Positions 34,375 to 43,149 are shown, numbered from the stretch's first letter. The stretch: 52,533 nucleotides of DNA from Gammaproteobacteria bacterium (GCA_020445255.1 JAGRGY010000004.1:196151-248683); one strand, 5' to 3'. The notes: generated from the sequence alone by a model not told the origin. A program made the numbers and translations.

Positions 34375-35931
34375 TCATCCGGCAACGATCCGGTTCTTGC
34401 CCTGCCCCTTGGCCTCGTACAGCGCCTTGTCGGCGCGTTCGAAGACGCTGTCGGCACTGTCGGCCTCGGCGAAAAATGCCAGACCGCCAGACACCGTCAT
34501 CGACACCGGCCGACCGCTGGCATGCAGCCCGCACCCATGCACAGCCTCGCGCATGTCATCGGCCAGGCGCAGCGCATCTTCGCGGGCCGCACCGGGCAGC
34601 AACAGCACAAACTCCTCGCCGCCGAATCGCGCGATGAAATCGGTCTCGCGCAGGCGCCGCGACAGGACCCCCGCAATCGTCACCAGCGCCTTGTCGCCGG
34701 CCTTGTGGCCGAGTGTGTCGTTGATGCGCTTGAAGTCATCGATATCCAGCACCAGAAGTGCCAGCGGATCACCGAAGCGCCGATGCCTGGCGTGTTCCTG
34801 CGCGACACGTTCGTCGTACGCCCGACGGTTGGGCAATCCGGTGAGCGCGTCGCGCAGCGCCTGCTCTGCCGATCGTGCGACCTGACGCCGCAGATCGAAG
34901 GTGTCGCGTTCGACTTCGTGCAACCGTGTACGCAGTGCATCGGCCTCAGCCTCGGCACGCGTACGGCGATTGTTTTCGTCCTCGATATGTTCGCGTACAT
35001 GCGCCTGCATGCGCGACAGGCTGGCCACGACGCCGGCCTGCAACTCGGCAAGGCTGGCGCTCTGGCGTATGGTGTCCGACAGGCTCTCGACCTCGTCGCT
35101 CATGCTGCGATCGAGACGTTCACGCGCCGCCTGCGAAGCCAGGCCCCACCCGGACTCGTTGACCATGAACTCGTCGAACGCCTCGAGATGACGACTGAGT
35201 TCGGCGAGAAAACCCTGCGCGGTGCGGCTGTCGTTCTCGGCTTCGGCGATCGCATCGATGGCGAGCGTTCCAACCTCGCGCAGCACCTCGCCCCATGTGT
35301 CATCGGCGCTACCGAGCGCAAGCCGCGCGCGACACTCTTCGACCGGAACGCGCAGGCGCACCGGCCACTCCATCGACCCGAGCAGTTCGGAGAGCAGACG
35401 ATTGTGCAGCGCACCGTCCGCGCCTGCAGCCGCCGGCTGCCTGCCCAGCAGGCGGCTGAACAAACCCCCGCCACCCGAGGCAACCGCGTCCGGGCGCGTC
35501 GCCAATCCGAGCAGCTCGGCAAGGCGATCGAGATCGCGCTCGTGCGCACCTGACGGATCGGCCGCCACGGCCGACCAGACCTGCAACACCTCGTCCGCCT
35601 GCGTGCGGCCCTGTTCGCTGCGCTCGAGAAGGCGTTGCAGTACACCTGGCCGGACACGATCCTCACTGACATGAACGAGGGCGTCCGCCAATTCATCCGC
35701 CTGCTTCAGCAAGCCTGATGCCCCGCCGCGCTTGGCGGCCCTGCGCAGGCGCTCGAGGTGAGGATCGAGCATCGTGTCCAGGCCTGAGACAGCGACGCAC
35801 AGGCGCGTGACGAGGCGAATCAGCTCACGTTCGATGTCGTCACGCGCGCGGGTCTCGCGCTCGTGATCCTCGGTCAGCTTGAGCAAGCGTTCGCGGTAGT
35901 TTTCCTGGGATTGGGACAGGCCCTGGTTCAC
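34375..35931 (-). CDS. Diguanylate cyclase, DgcP-like
   Basis: This 518-residue protein has a long helical N-terminal half (about 1-340, with a coiled coil near 300-345) and a C-terminal GGDEF domain with DALTGLPNRRAY and the active loop FGGEEF. RETD five residues before GGEEF is the inhibitory I-site. It should make cyclic-di-GMP from GTP. The order GGDEF - EEP phosphatase - dsbA - cytochrome c4 matches the pseudomonad locus of DgcP, a polar cyclase linked to FimV and type IV pili. It starts with GTG and overlaps the EEP stop by 4 bases. Confidence 0.92.
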   Translation of the reverse strand: MNQGLSQSQENYRERLLKLTEDHERETRARDDIERELIRLVTRLCVAVSGLDTMLDPHLERLRRAAKRGGASGLLKQADELADALVHVSEDRVRPGVLQRLLERSEQGRTQADEVLQVWSAVAADPSGAHERDLDRLAELLGLATRPDAVASGGGGLFSRLLGRQPAAAGADGALHNRLLSELLGSMEWPVRLRVPVEECRARLALGSADDTWGEVLREVGTLAIDAIAEAENDSRTAQGFLAELSRHLEAFDEFMVNESGWGLASQAARERLDRSMSDEVESLSDTIRQSASLAELQAGVVASLSRMQAHVREHIEDENNRRTRAEAEADALRTRLHEVERDTFDLRRQVARSAEQALRDALTGLPNRRAYDERVAQEHARHRRFGDPLALLVLDIDDFKRINDTLGHKAGDKALVTIAGVLSRRLRETDFIARFGGEEFVLLLPGAAREDALRLADDMREAVHGCGLHASGRPVSMTVSGGLAFFAEADSADSVFERADKALYEAKGQGKNRIVAG

Positions 35932-36731
35932 GCTGCGAACCGAACGCCTTTCGGGACGCTGATCTCAACGCAGATCGGCAGGTGATCGGAGAGGGCATAG
36001 TCGACGACCCGCGTGCGCCTCACTTCGAGCGCCTGCGACACCAGGATGTGATCGATGCGACGTACCGGCCGCCAGCTCGGGAACGTGGCCTGGTCGCAGG
36101 CCGGTTCGGTCAAACCGGAAAGGTCGATGAAGCTGCGCACCTCGACGCTGTCGCAACCGGCATTCAGGTCACCCATGACAACCAGGTGCTTGCGCTCGCC
36201 GACGAGTCCACGGATGTAATCCAGCTGTCGCGCGCGCACGCGCCTGCCGAGCGCCAGGTGCATACTGCAGACGACCAGCGCATCGGGGCCGTCGCCGAAC
36301 TCCAGTACCATGGCGCCACGACCGTTGCCGGGCGGCAGGCGATGATTGCTGACCCGGGTCGGTCGGATGCGACTGAGAAAGCCGTTGCTGTGCTGTGCGA
36401 GCAGCCCCATGTTGCGGTTGACCTGGTGATACCAGTGCGGGTAACCGCTACGGTGGGCCAGGTACTCGGTCATATCGACGAAGCCGCTGCGCAGGCTGCC
36501 GGAATCCACCTCCTGCAGGCCGACCAGGTCGTATCCGCGCAGCATCTCGGCGATCAGGTTGAGGTTGCGCAGACGCTCGCGGTTCGGCAGCAGGTGCTTC
36601 CACCCCTTGGTCACGTACTCGCGGTAGTGGCGCGTGTCGATGCCCGCCTGGATGTTGTAGCTGAGCAATCGCAGTTCGCGTCCATCCGCGGCCGGTGACA
36701 CGGAGTCTAAGGTTTCGGGCTGGACGCTCAT
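35928..36731 (-). CDS. Endonuclease/exonuclease/phosphatase family protein
   Basis: This 267-residue protein has the EEP fold: LRLLSYNIQAGIDT, GLQEVDSGSLRSGF, VVMGDLNAG and DYALSDHLPICVEI provide the Asn, Glu, Asp-x-Asn and Asp-His metal and catalytic residues. The family cleaves phosphodiesters in nucleic acids, lipids or inositol phosphates; the substrate here is unknown. It lies between dsbA (20 bases) and the cyclase (4-base overlap), a conserved arrangement in pseudomonads. The ATG at 36731 is chosen over a start that would run into dsbA. Confidence 0.85.
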   Translation of the reverse strand: MSVQPETLDSVSPAADGRELRLLSYNIQAGIDTRHYREYVTKGWKHLLPNRERLRNLNLIAEMLRGYDLVGLQEVDSGSLRSGFVDMTEYLAHRSGYPHWYHQVNRNMGLLAQHSNGFLSRIRPTRVSNHRLPPGNGRGAMVLEFGDGPDALVVCSMHLALGRRVRARQLDYIRGLVGERKHLVVMGDLNAGCDSVEVRSFIDLSGLTEPACDQATFPSWRPVRRIDHILVSQALEVRRTRVVDYALSDHLPICVEISVPKGVRFAA

Positions 36732-36750
36732 GCCGTTCGAAAGGTCCTCG

Positions 36751-37392
36751 TCAGGGGTTGCCCTGCGCCTTACGCTGCGCCAGAACCTTATCGACCACGA
36801 AGTCGACAACTTCAGTCATCTCCTCGTAGCTGCGAAAGCCCGTCCCGCTGCGATAGCGACCGTCGACGACCAGCGCCGGGACGCCACGAATACCATAGCG
36901 GCGCATCAACGCACGGGCGCGGTTGACCTTGGCGGCGACCGAGAACGAGTTCATCGCCTCGCGGAACTTGTCCATGTCGACCCCGTTCTCGGCGAGGAAC
37001 GCATCCACCTCTTCGCGCGTGCGCAGCTTGTGCTTCTCGGCGTGCATGGTGTGGAACAGCTTTTCATGCAAGCGCTCGAGTTCCCCCATGCCCTCGAGCG
37101 CGTAGTAGACCTGGGCGTGCAGGTCGGCCGGGCCGCCGAACATTACCGGGATCTGGGTGAAGGACACGTTCGGCTGCAGGCCCGCGGCCCACTTCTTGAC
37201 GACGGGTTCGAAATCGTTGCAGTGCGGGCAGCCGTACCAGAAGAACTCGACCACCTCGACCTGATCGCCACTGCCGATCGGCGGCTCGGGCGTGATGGGC
37301 ACGTACTGGGTGCCTTCCTCGAATGGTTTGCCGATCGCGCTCCCGGCGGCGAGCAACAGTCCGGCAACTAGCATGACAAGGGCGTCTTTCAA
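36751..37392 (-). CDS. dsbA: Thiol:disulfide interchange protein DsbA
   Basis: This 213-residue periplasmic oxidase introduces disulfide bonds into secreted proteins. A signal peptide (about 1-21) precedes the thioredoxin fold with active-site C55-PH-C58 in FFWYGCPHCNDFEP and the cis-proline loop IRGVPALVV. Several visible clients nearby (cytochromes, cysteine-rich secreted proteins) would need it. The start is TTG at 37392, supported by GGAGAG five bases upstream. Cytochrome c4 lies upstream on the same strand, with a terminator between. Confidence 0.95.
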   Translation of the reverse strand: MKDALVMLVAGLLLAAGSAIGKPFEEGTQYVPITPEPPIGSGDQVEVVEFFWYGCPHCNDFEPVVKKWAAGLQPNVSFTQIPVMFGGPADLHAQVYYALEGMGELERLHEKLFHTMHAEKHKLRTREEVDAFLAENGVDMDKFREAMNSFSVAAKVNRARALMRRYGIRGVPALVVDGRYRSGTGFRSYEEMTEVVDFVVDKVLAQRKAQGNP

Positions 37393-37567
37393 TGTATCTC
37401 TCCATCTTGGAACGGCGTCGCCGTTGTGACCCGCGCGCGATCGGCGAGTTCAGCGACAGTCACGACCGTGGCGGTCATTCTTGCCCGCTCCTCCCGGGGC
37501 TGCAAGCATCGCAGGGCCCCGATCGGCGCGGGCGGCACAGGCCGCCGGATCCCTGCCAGTGGCAACG

Positions 37568-37590
37568 AAAAAGGGCGGCCATGGCCGCCC
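37568..37590 (-). terminator. intrinsic terminator after cytochrome c4
   Basis: GGGCGGCCATGGCCGCCC is a perfect palindrome, followed on the minus strand by TTTTTCGTT. It lies 30 bases past the cytochrome c4 stop and separates it from dsbA, a textbook intrinsic terminator. Confidence 0.9.
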
Positions 37591-37619
37591 TCGTCCGCGA
37601 TCCGCAGTGTACCGCGGGA

Positions 37620-38225
37620 TCAGTGCAGGCCCTGCACGTACTGCGAAACGGCATCGATCTCGGTATCGGTCATCTTCTTCGCGATCGCGCGCATCATAGA
37701 CCCGGCATCGTTGGCGCGGGCGCCAGAGCGGAAGTTCTTCAGCTGCGCGGCGACATAGTCCGCATGTTGTCCACCCAGGCTCGGGAACTTGGCCAGCGGG
37801 TTGCCGGCGCCAGTGGGGCCATGGCACGCGGTACACGCCGACACGCCACTGGCCGGGTTGCCGGCCCGGTACAGCGCCTGGCCGGCCTCGACCTTGTCTT
37901 CGGCGGCGGTGCCGACCTTGACCGTCTGCGACGCGTAGAAGGCGCCCAGATTGGCCATGTCCTCATCGGTGAGCGCGGCGGCCATGCCGTTCATGGTCGC
38001 ATCGGTGCGCGCGCCGCTCTTGAAATCCGACAACTGCTTGGCGATGTAGTCGGCGCCCTGGCCCGCCAGCTTGGGAAAGTTGGGGGCGGCGCTGTTGCCG
38101 TCCTGGCCATGGCACGCCATGCACATTGCGGCCTTGGCCTTGCCGGCCTCGACATCTCCGGCGGCATGGGTGGCGCCAACCGCGCTGCACACCGCAAAAG
38201 CGGCAATCGTCAGGAACTTCTTCAT
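37620..38225 (-). CDS. Dihaem cytochrome c4
   Basis: This 201-residue periplasmic electron carrier has a signal peptide (about 1-22, cleavage near THA-AGD) and two class I cytochrome domains with haem sites CMACH (35-39) and CTACH (131-135). Repeated FPKLAGQ/FPSLGGQ and YIAKQL/YVAAQL segments show the internal duplication. Cytochrome c4 passes electrons to terminal oxidases such as the cbb3 and aa3 enzymes of this window. The ATG at 38225 is used; another at 38234 is possible. Confidence 0.93.
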   Translation of the reverse strand: MKKFLTIAAFAVCSAVGATHAAGDVEAGKAKAAMCMACHGQDGNSAAPNFPKLAGQGADYIAKQLSDFKSGARTDATMNGMAAALTDEDMANLGAFYASQTVKVGTAAEDKVEAGQALYRAGNPASGVSACTACHGPTGAGNPLAKFPSLGGQHADYVAAQLKNFRSGARANDAGSMMRAIAKKMTDTEIDAVSQYVQGLH

Positions 38226-38303
38226 GTCTGTCATCCGGCTGTGGAGTGAGAGGTCACGACGCACGCCCGGCCGGGCGACCGGACGCACGCCGCTGCTTGG
38301 GGA

Positions 38304-38612
38304 TTACTTCAGCGTGGCGATGTACGCCGCCACGTTTTCCATGTCGGCATCGTTCAGCCCGGCGGTCATGGCCTTCATGGTCGCATTGTCGCGGGTACCC
38401 GACTTGAACGCCTTGAGCTGGGTCATGACGTAGGCGGCGTCACGACCCGCCAGCTTCGGGTACTTCAGCGCCTCGTTGCCGGCACCGGTCGGACCATGGC
38501 AACCCGCGCAGACCGCGAACTTCGCTTTGCCCGCCTCGACATCAGCCGCCGTGGCGGTTCCGAATGCGCCGGCGAAAGTGACGGCAGCAGCGGCAATCAA
38601 GAGTTTCTTCAT
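38304..38612 (-). CDS. Monohaem class I cytochrome c
   Basis: This 102-residue periplasmic cytochrome has a signal peptide (1-22, cleavage near ATA-ADV), haem site CAGCH at 35-39 and a likely methionine ligand in NATMKAM. It resembles one half of cytochrome c4, to which it is adjacent on the same strand. AGGAGA stands 9 bases before the ATG. A palindrome CGCCCGG/CCGGGCG lies 27 bases past the stop but without a T-run, so read-through into c4 is likely. Confidence 0.93.
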   Translation of the reverse strand: MKKLLIAAAAVTFAGAFGTATAADVEAGKAKFAVCAGCHGPTGAGNEALKYPKLAGRDAAYVMTQLKAFKSGTRDNATMKAMTAGLNDADMENVAAYIATLK

Positions 38613-38697
38613 GAGGTTCTTCTCCTGGCTATTCCAGATCGTTTTTGGATTGTCCGAGCCCGTTGAGGCCGTTCGGTCTGCCAAATTTCGGCACGCG

Positions 38698-38726
38698 TTT
38701 ATATCAGAGACTACTTAAATACGCAA
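38698..38726 (-). promoter_or_regulatory. predicted promoter of the cytochrome c genes
   Basis: TTGCGT and TATAAA are separated by 17 bases on the minus strand, in an AT-rich patch. The start would be near 38691, about 80 bases before the ATG of the monohaem cytochrome. Confidence 0.5.
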
Positions 38727-38755
38727 TTGCCACCGGTTGGTCGCAGACCTCCGTC

Positions 38756-39220
38756 TCAGCGTCTCAGGGTAATAAAACGGTACGGGATCTCGATTCCCGC
38801 GCCATTGTCGAGGCGTACGCTGGCCTCCCACTCCATGCGCCTTCGACTGCAGATCGGCAGAATGGTTTCGCCACGCCACGCACCGTCGCCCGCGGTCTGC
38901 AATCGCACGCGGTTCAGGCCCATGTCCATGTTGAGCCCGCGGATCTCCACCAGCACCGACGACACGTCGGCGCCTTCCACCTTCACGTCGAGGATCAGCG
39001 GTCGCATCAGCGGAATGTCACTCGGCGTGATCGCCAACGTGACCGCGCCCTCGTCGAGCGGGCGCCGACAGGGTCCGAGCCGCAGGTCGCACTCCACGAC
39101 CGGCGTTCGTCGCCCGACACCCGCGTCCCGCTCCTGCCACCACCGCGCCGCCGTATAGGACGCAACGGCGGCCAGAATCATTCCCACCGCAATCACCGCA
39201 GACCGCCATCCTGCTGTCAC
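38756..39220 (-). CDS. Hypothetical membrane-anchored periplasmic protein
   Basis: This 154-residue protein has one N-terminal helix (about 6-25: SAVIAVGMILAAVASYTAAR) and then a soluble domain rich in beta-strand-like stretches (VTLAITPSDIPLMRPLILDV, WRGETILPICSRRR). It contains paired cysteines (CDLRLGPC, ICSRRR) that may form disulfides. I do not recognise a family. GTG at 39220 is the most likely start. It is divergent from fpr. Confidence 0.65.
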   Translation of the reverse strand: MTAGWRSAVIAVGMILAAVASYTAARWWQERDAGVGRRTPVVECDLRLGPCRRPLDEGAVTLAITPSDIPLMRPLILDVKVEGADVSSVLVEIRGLNMDMGLNRVRLQTAGDGAWRGETILPICSRRRMEWEASVRLDNGAGIEIPYRFITLRR

Positions 39221-39323
39221 CCGCCATACCCTACCTGATGCCCTGTGCGACACCGAGTCTGCCACAGTCGCCGGGCTCAGAAGCGCTCCGCGACCGCATA
39301 ACCTGATGCTGGCCCGGGTTGCT

Positions 39324-39351
39324 TTGCCGGTTTGCGCCACTAGCTTAGAGT
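39324..39351 (+). promoter_or_regulatory. predicted promoter of fpr
   Basis: TTGCCG and TAGAGT are spaced by 16 bases, placing the start near 39358 with an 18-base leader that contains the ribosome site AGGAG. Confidence 0.4.
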
Positions 39352-39375
39352 GGACCCAGCCAGGAGCCGGATACG

Positions 39376-40122
39376 ATGACGCAGTGGGTGAGCGGCCACG
39401 TGGCACGCAAGACGCAATGGAGCGACACGCATTTCTCGCTGGCCATCGAGGCCGACGGGCCGGCGTTCCTTGCCGGGCAGTTCATCCGCATCGGTATGGA
39501 CCTCGGTGATGAACGTGTCGGTCGCCCCTACTCGCTGATCAACCCGCCCCACGAACGATTGCTCGAGATCTTCTTCAACATCGTCCCCGAGGGCCCGCTG
39601 AGCGGCGAACTCGCGGCACTCGAGATCGGAGACCCGGTATGGCTGACTGCGGCCGCCAACGGCCTGCTGACGCTGTCCGAGGTGCCTCAGACCACGCGCG
39701 ACCTGTGGATGCTCGCGACCGGCACCGGTGTAGGTCCCTTCCTGTCGATACTGCAGACCGACGAACCGTGGGAGCGCTTCGACACCGTGGTGCTCGGATA
39801 CGGTGTGCGCTACGTCTGCAACCTCGGTTACCGGGAGCTGATCGACAGACTGGTCGAGCGGCACCCTGAGCGGTTCCGCTTCGTGCCATTGGTCACCGGG
39901 GAAACCCTGGGTGGCGCATTGCAGGGCCGGATCCCGGAGAACCTCGAACAGGGGCGGATCGAGCAGCGCGCCGGCATCACGCTCGACCCGTCACGCAGTC
40001 ACGTGATGTTGTGCGGACATTCCGGGATGATCGGCGACGCGGTTGCCGAACTCGAAAAACGTGGCATGAAGCGCCACCGGCGCCGCGACCCGGGCCAGAT
40101 CAGCACCGAGAAATACCACTGA
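39376..40122 (+). CDS. fpr: Ferredoxin/flavodoxin-NADP+ reductase
   Basis: This 248-residue FAD enzyme moves electrons between NADPH and ferredoxin or flavodoxin. The FAD motif R50-P-Y-S53 is in VGRPYSLINPP; the NADP-binding ATGTGVGPFLS is near residue 115; the C-terminal VMLCGHSGMIGD and ISTEKYH match bacterial subclass I/II Fpr proteins. In gammaproteobacteria it supports oxidative stress defence and iron-sulfur chemistry, relevant to the iron-sulfur proteins encoded here. AGGAG is well placed before the ATG. Confidence 0.94.
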   Translation: MTQWVSGHVARKTQWSDTHFSLAIEADGPAFLAGQFIRIGMDLGDERVGRPYSLINPPHERLLEIFFNIVPEGPLSGELAALEIGDPVWLTAAANGLLTLSEVPQTTRDLWMLATGTGVGPFLSILQTDEPWERFDTVVLGYGVRYVCNLGYRELIDRLVERHPERFRFVPLVTGETLGGALQGRIPENLEQGRIEQRAGITLDPSRSHVMLCGHSGMIGDAVAELEKRGMKRHRRRDPGQISTEKYH

Positions 40123-40141
40123 CTACGCCTTCCCGCCTGCG

Positions 40142-40588
40142 TCAATGCAGACCGGGAAACTGCTCGGCGAAACGCGCGATCCACTCTTCGGCGGCCTGCT
40201 CGCTGCTCAGGCGGCGTCCCTCCTCGCGCTCGACCTGCGAACGATAGTCTTCGATGTAGCACAGCTGTTCGACCATGCGCACGCAGAAGCGGTCCTGTGG
40301 GGACAGGAAGCGCACGCCAATCTCATAACCGGGGCGCGCGTCCCGGCACCAGGCCACGCAGCCGTCGACCTCGTAGGTCTGGCCCAGCAATGGGATCGCC
40401 AGCCGGATCGGCTGACCGGGATCGAGCGCCACGGCGCAGGCGAAGCACACACCTCCCTCACTGACATTGCGCAGGTATTCGTCCCGCCTGAGCACGTCGC
40501 CGGACAGGTCGAAGTGGATGGGCATCCGCGACGGGTGCCTGATGTAGCGGCGTTCGGTCTGTACCGGGACTTGCTTTTTCCTCACCAT
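40142..40588 (-). CDS. PilZ domain protein
   Basis: This 148-residue protein has the two cyclic-di-GMP binding motifs of PilZ: RRYIRHPSR (RxxxR, near residues 13-21) and NVSEGGVCFA (D/N-x-S-x-x-G). The later YEIGVRFL closes the barrel. A C-terminal helical extension of about 40 residues (QVEREEGRRLSSEQAAEEWI) is extra. It probably responds to cyclic-di-GMP made by the cyclases in this window. It is convergent with fpr. Confidence 0.88.
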   Translation of the reverse strand: MVRKKQVPVQTERRYIRHPSRMPIHFDLSGDVLRRDEYLRNVSEGGVCFACAVALDPGQPIRLAIPLLGQTYEVDGCVAWCRDARPGYEIGVRFLSPQDRFCVRMVEQLCYIEDYRSQVEREEGRRLSSEQAAEEWIARFAEQFPGLH

Positions 40589-40727
40589 CTGCGATCCATG
40601 GCCTCCGCGCAGCCGGTGTCGTGTCACGCACGTCGCAGAATGCGTTCCGCCTTGCAGTGTAGAACCAATCCGGAAGTCCCGCACGAGCACTGCCCGAGGC
40701 CGGTGGACGGTCCCCGGGCGGGGCCGC

Positions 40728-41423
40728 TCAGTCGAGCACGGCGGCACGTTCAACCGCCGTCAGTTCGCGCCACCTGCCCGGCGCCAGCGACGGGTCGAGG
40801 GCCAGGCCGCCGATGCGTTCGCGATGTAACGCAAGCACACGATTTCCAACCGCCGCGAACATGCGCCGCACCTGGTGGTAGCGCCCCTCGGTGATCGTGA
40901 TCCGCACCCTCGCGGGCCCCAGGCGTTCGAGCCGTGCCGGGCGCGTCGGAACACGTTCGGCGCGCAGCATCACGCCGTCGGCCAGGCGCGACATGCCGGT
41001 GTCGTCGATTGCGTCCGCGAGGTCGGCCACATAGACCTTGCCACAATGGCGGGCCGGCGCCGTTACGCGATGCGACCAGTCGCCGTCGTCGGTCAGCAAC
41101 AGCAGTCCGCTGGTGTCTTTGTCGAGTCGCCCGGCCAGGTGCACACGTGCCGCCAGCGCATCCGGCAGCAGGCTCAGTACGGTCTGCTGGTGCGCATCGC
41201 GTGTGGCCGACAACAGCCCACGCGGCTTGTGCAGCATCAGGTAGAGCCCCCCGGGCAACGACAGTTCCTCGCTGCCGACCGACACCCGGGTGTCGGCGTC
41301 GAGCCGGTAACCGGCCTCGCGCACGGGTTGACCATCCACCCGTACCTCGCCGCGCCGTATCCACGTGCGCGCCTGGCTGCGCGACACCCCGGCGGCCTTG
41401 CTGACGAAGCCGTCGAGACGCAT
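40728..41423 (-). CDS. rsuA: 16S rRNA pseudouridine synthase (RsuA type)
   Basis: This 231-residue enzyme has an N-terminal S4 RNA-binding domain (MRLDGFVSKAAGVSRSQART) and a pseudouridine synthase domain with the catalytic aspartate in GRLDKDTSGLLLLT. KPRGLLSAT and GRYHQVRRMFAAVGNRV are RsuA/RluB family motifs; RsuA modifies U516 of 16S rRNA. The ATG at 41423 gives the family N terminus; one at 41447 adds eight residues and is possible. Confidence 0.92.
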   Translation of the reverse strand: MRLDGFVSKAAGVSRSQARTWIRRGEVRVDGQPVREAGYRLDADTRVSVGSEELSLPGGLYLMLHKPRGLLSATRDAHQQTVLSLLPDALAARVHLAGRLDKDTSGLLLLTDDGDWSHRVTAPARHCGKVYVADLADAIDDTGMSRLADGVMLRAERVPTRPARLERLGPARVRITITEGRYHQVRRMFAAVGNRVLALHRERIGGLALDPSLAPGRWRELTAVERAAVLD

Positions 41424-41584
41424 GCCCTGTCGCTCGGTCGTTTGCATTTTCGGAGGGCCAACCTACCTTTGCAGAAAGAGGGGCCCGGCAACAGGGCCTC
41501 CGCGGCGCACACCTCCGCCACCGGCACATCGCCGTCTCACCGGGTGCGTCGACGCACGCGAATCCTTATTACCGGAGACAGTCC

Positions 41585-42169
41585 ATGAGTCAATATCGCG
41601 TCCTTACGGCCGGCACGCTCGACGCCGGCACCGGATTCCAGCGGCCCCGTCAGAATCTCCCGCAGCAGGTATCGCTCGACAGCCCGGCCATGGACGTGAT
41701 GACCGATCTGTCGCTGGTCAGCGCCGAGACGGTTTCGCCGAACGCCTCGGTGGACGATGCACAGGAAAAGATGATCGCCAGCGGCGTGCGCCTGCTGTTC
41801 GTGACCAGTCCGCTGAACCAGGTGATCGGCATCGTCACGTCGAAGGACCTTGGCGGGGAGAACATCCTGCGCTTCATCAATGACACCAACACGCCACGCA
41901 AAGACCTGATCGTGCGCGACATCATGACCCCGCAGCACAAGATCGACGTGCTCGAGATGGGCGACGTCGCCACCTCGCGCGTCGGCGACCTGGTGGCGAC
42001 GTTGAAACGCATGGGCCGCCAGCATGCGCTGGTCGTCGACCGCAGCGGGCAAGGCCAACAGACCATACGCGGCCTGCTGTCGACCTCGCAGATTGGCCGC
42101 CAGCTCGGCATCTCGATCGACACCACCGACGTCGCGGGCAGCCTCGCCGACCTGGCACGGGCCGGCTGA
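41585..42169 (+). CDS. CBS domain protein
   Basis: This 194-residue protein carries a pair of CBS motifs: AMDVMTDLSLVSAETVSPNA with LLFVTSPLNQVIGIVTSKDL, and IVRDIMTPQHKIDVLEMGDV with HALVVDRSGQGQQTIRGLLS. CBS pairs bind adenosine nucleotides and act as sensors of energy state. There is no fused effector domain, so it must act on a partner. GGAGA 7 bases before the ATG supports the start. Confidence 0.85.
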   Translation: MSQYRVLTAGTLDAGTGFQRPRQNLPQQVSLDSPAMDVMTDLSLVSAETVSPNASVDDAQEKMIASGVRLLFVTSPLNQVIGIVTSKDLGGENILRFINDTNTPRKDLIVRDIMTPQHKIDVLEMGDVATSRVGDLVATLKRMGRQHALVVDRSGQGQQTIRGLLSTSQIGRQLGISIDTTDVAGSLADLARAG

Positions 42170-42314
42170 GCGGAGCGGCGACGGCACGGCCGGTGCTGTT
42201 TCGATCCGGTTGTCGGCGCGATCCACCACCGGCATCGGCGAAAAGCCTTTCGCAACAGCAAGCGCACGGGTGATGCAGGCTGAACTGCGGCCGCCAGCCG
42301 AGCGGAGGAGCACA

Positions 42315-42683
42315 GTGAGATTCCACCAGCTGCCGATCGGGGCGCGCTTCGAATGGCGCGGGGCCCGCTATCGCAAGGTATCGCCGCTGATGGCGTCGGG
42401 CGAAGCGGATGCAACACAGAAACTGGTCGCACGCTCGGCCGAGGTCACACCCCTGGGCGACGCCGCACAGCGACCGACGGCGCCATCCGGTCTTCCCTCG
42501 ACATTGTCCGGACCGGCGGTTGCGGAGGCGGCGCAGGATTTCTTCGCTCACTGCCGAGCGGCCCTGCAAGCGGTCGACCCGGCGCTGACGGCCGCCCAGC
42601 GGGCCGCACTGCTGGACGCCATCGAGACCGCCGCGCGGGAGATGTTGACCGGACTCGCAACACCGCCAGCCACGGACTGTTAG
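42315..42683 (+). CDS. Conserved hypothetical protein, 122 residues
   Basis: A GTG at 42315 with GGAGGAG five bases upstream starts a protein beginning MRFHQLPIGARFEWRGARYR and continuing KVSPLMAS. The N-terminal basic beta-like motif recurs in small proteins of gammaproteobacteria but has no assigned function that I know. The C-terminal part (AAQDFFAHCRAALQAVDP onward) is helical. It lies between the CBS gene and an EF-hand gene on the same strand. Confidence 0.65.
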   Translation: MRFHQLPIGARFEWRGARYRKVSPLMASGEADATQKLVARSAEVTPLGDAAQRPTAPSGLPSTLSGPAVAEAAQDFFAHCRAALQAVDPALTAAQRAALLDAIETAAREMLTGLATPPATDC

Positions 42684-42734
42684 TATCCATGCTCCGCGGC
42701 CACCACCGCACCCATCTACAACAGGAGTCAAGCG

Positions 42735-43040
42735 TTGAAAAAGGTCATTCTCGCCCTGGCCGTGGCCAGCTCGTCGGCAATTGCACAACAACCGCAGATG
42801 CCCGATCTCGACGAGATATTCTTCAAGCAGTTCGACACCAACCAGGACAGCATGGTCAGCAAGGACGAGTTCCTGAAGCCGACCGAGGCCCAGTTCGATC
42901 ACATGGACAAGGACAAGAACGGCGCACTGGACAAGGCCGAGGTCAAGGCGTTCAACGCCGAGATGCAGCAGCGCGTAATGGAATTGCAGAAGCGCATGCA
43001 GCAGCAGGGGGGCATGCCGCAGTCCGCGCCGCATCGCTGA
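42735..43040 (+). CDS. Secreted EF-hand protein, 101 residues
   Basis: A TTG start at 42735 with AGGAG 8 bases upstream gives a signal peptide (about 1-17, cleavage after AIA), then two EF-hand loops: DTNQDSMVSKDE at 34-45 and DKDKNGALDKAE at 58-69. The tail is rich in glutamine and methionine (VMELQKRMQQQGGMPQ). It resembles the EF-hand protein at 30994-31227 in plan but not closely in sequence. Role unknown. Confidence 0.85.
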   Translation: MKKVILALAVASSSAIAQQPQMPDLDEIFFKQFDTNQDSMVSKDEFLKPTEAQFDHMDKDKNGALDKAEVKAFNAEMQQRVMELQKRMQQQGGMPQSAPHR

Positions 43041-43067
43041 CCGCCCCGCCCGGCGAGTGACATGCCC

Positions 43068-43109
43068 TTGACCCGGATCAGCGACCGAGCCGCGAAATAA
43101 ACTTACGAT
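43068..43109 (+). promoter_or_regulatory. FNR-type class II promoter before the DUF3149 gene
   Basis: TTGACCCGGATCAG (43068-43081) matches 8 of 10 fixed FNR/ANR positions. TACGAT at 43104-43109 is a good -10 placed 22 bases beyond, so the predicted start near 43116 puts the box centre at about -41.5, the exact class II activator position. No independent -35 is present, as expected for an activated promoter. Confidence 0.6.
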
Positions 43110-43149
43110 ATCAGCAGTTTATTCAGGACTTTCTGCGGAGACTGGCGGC

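Noticed and set aside
41472..41505. Attenuator upstream of rsuA
   Set aside because: A GC-rich stem with a TTTC tail exists, but the pairing has mismatches and no leader peptide was seen.
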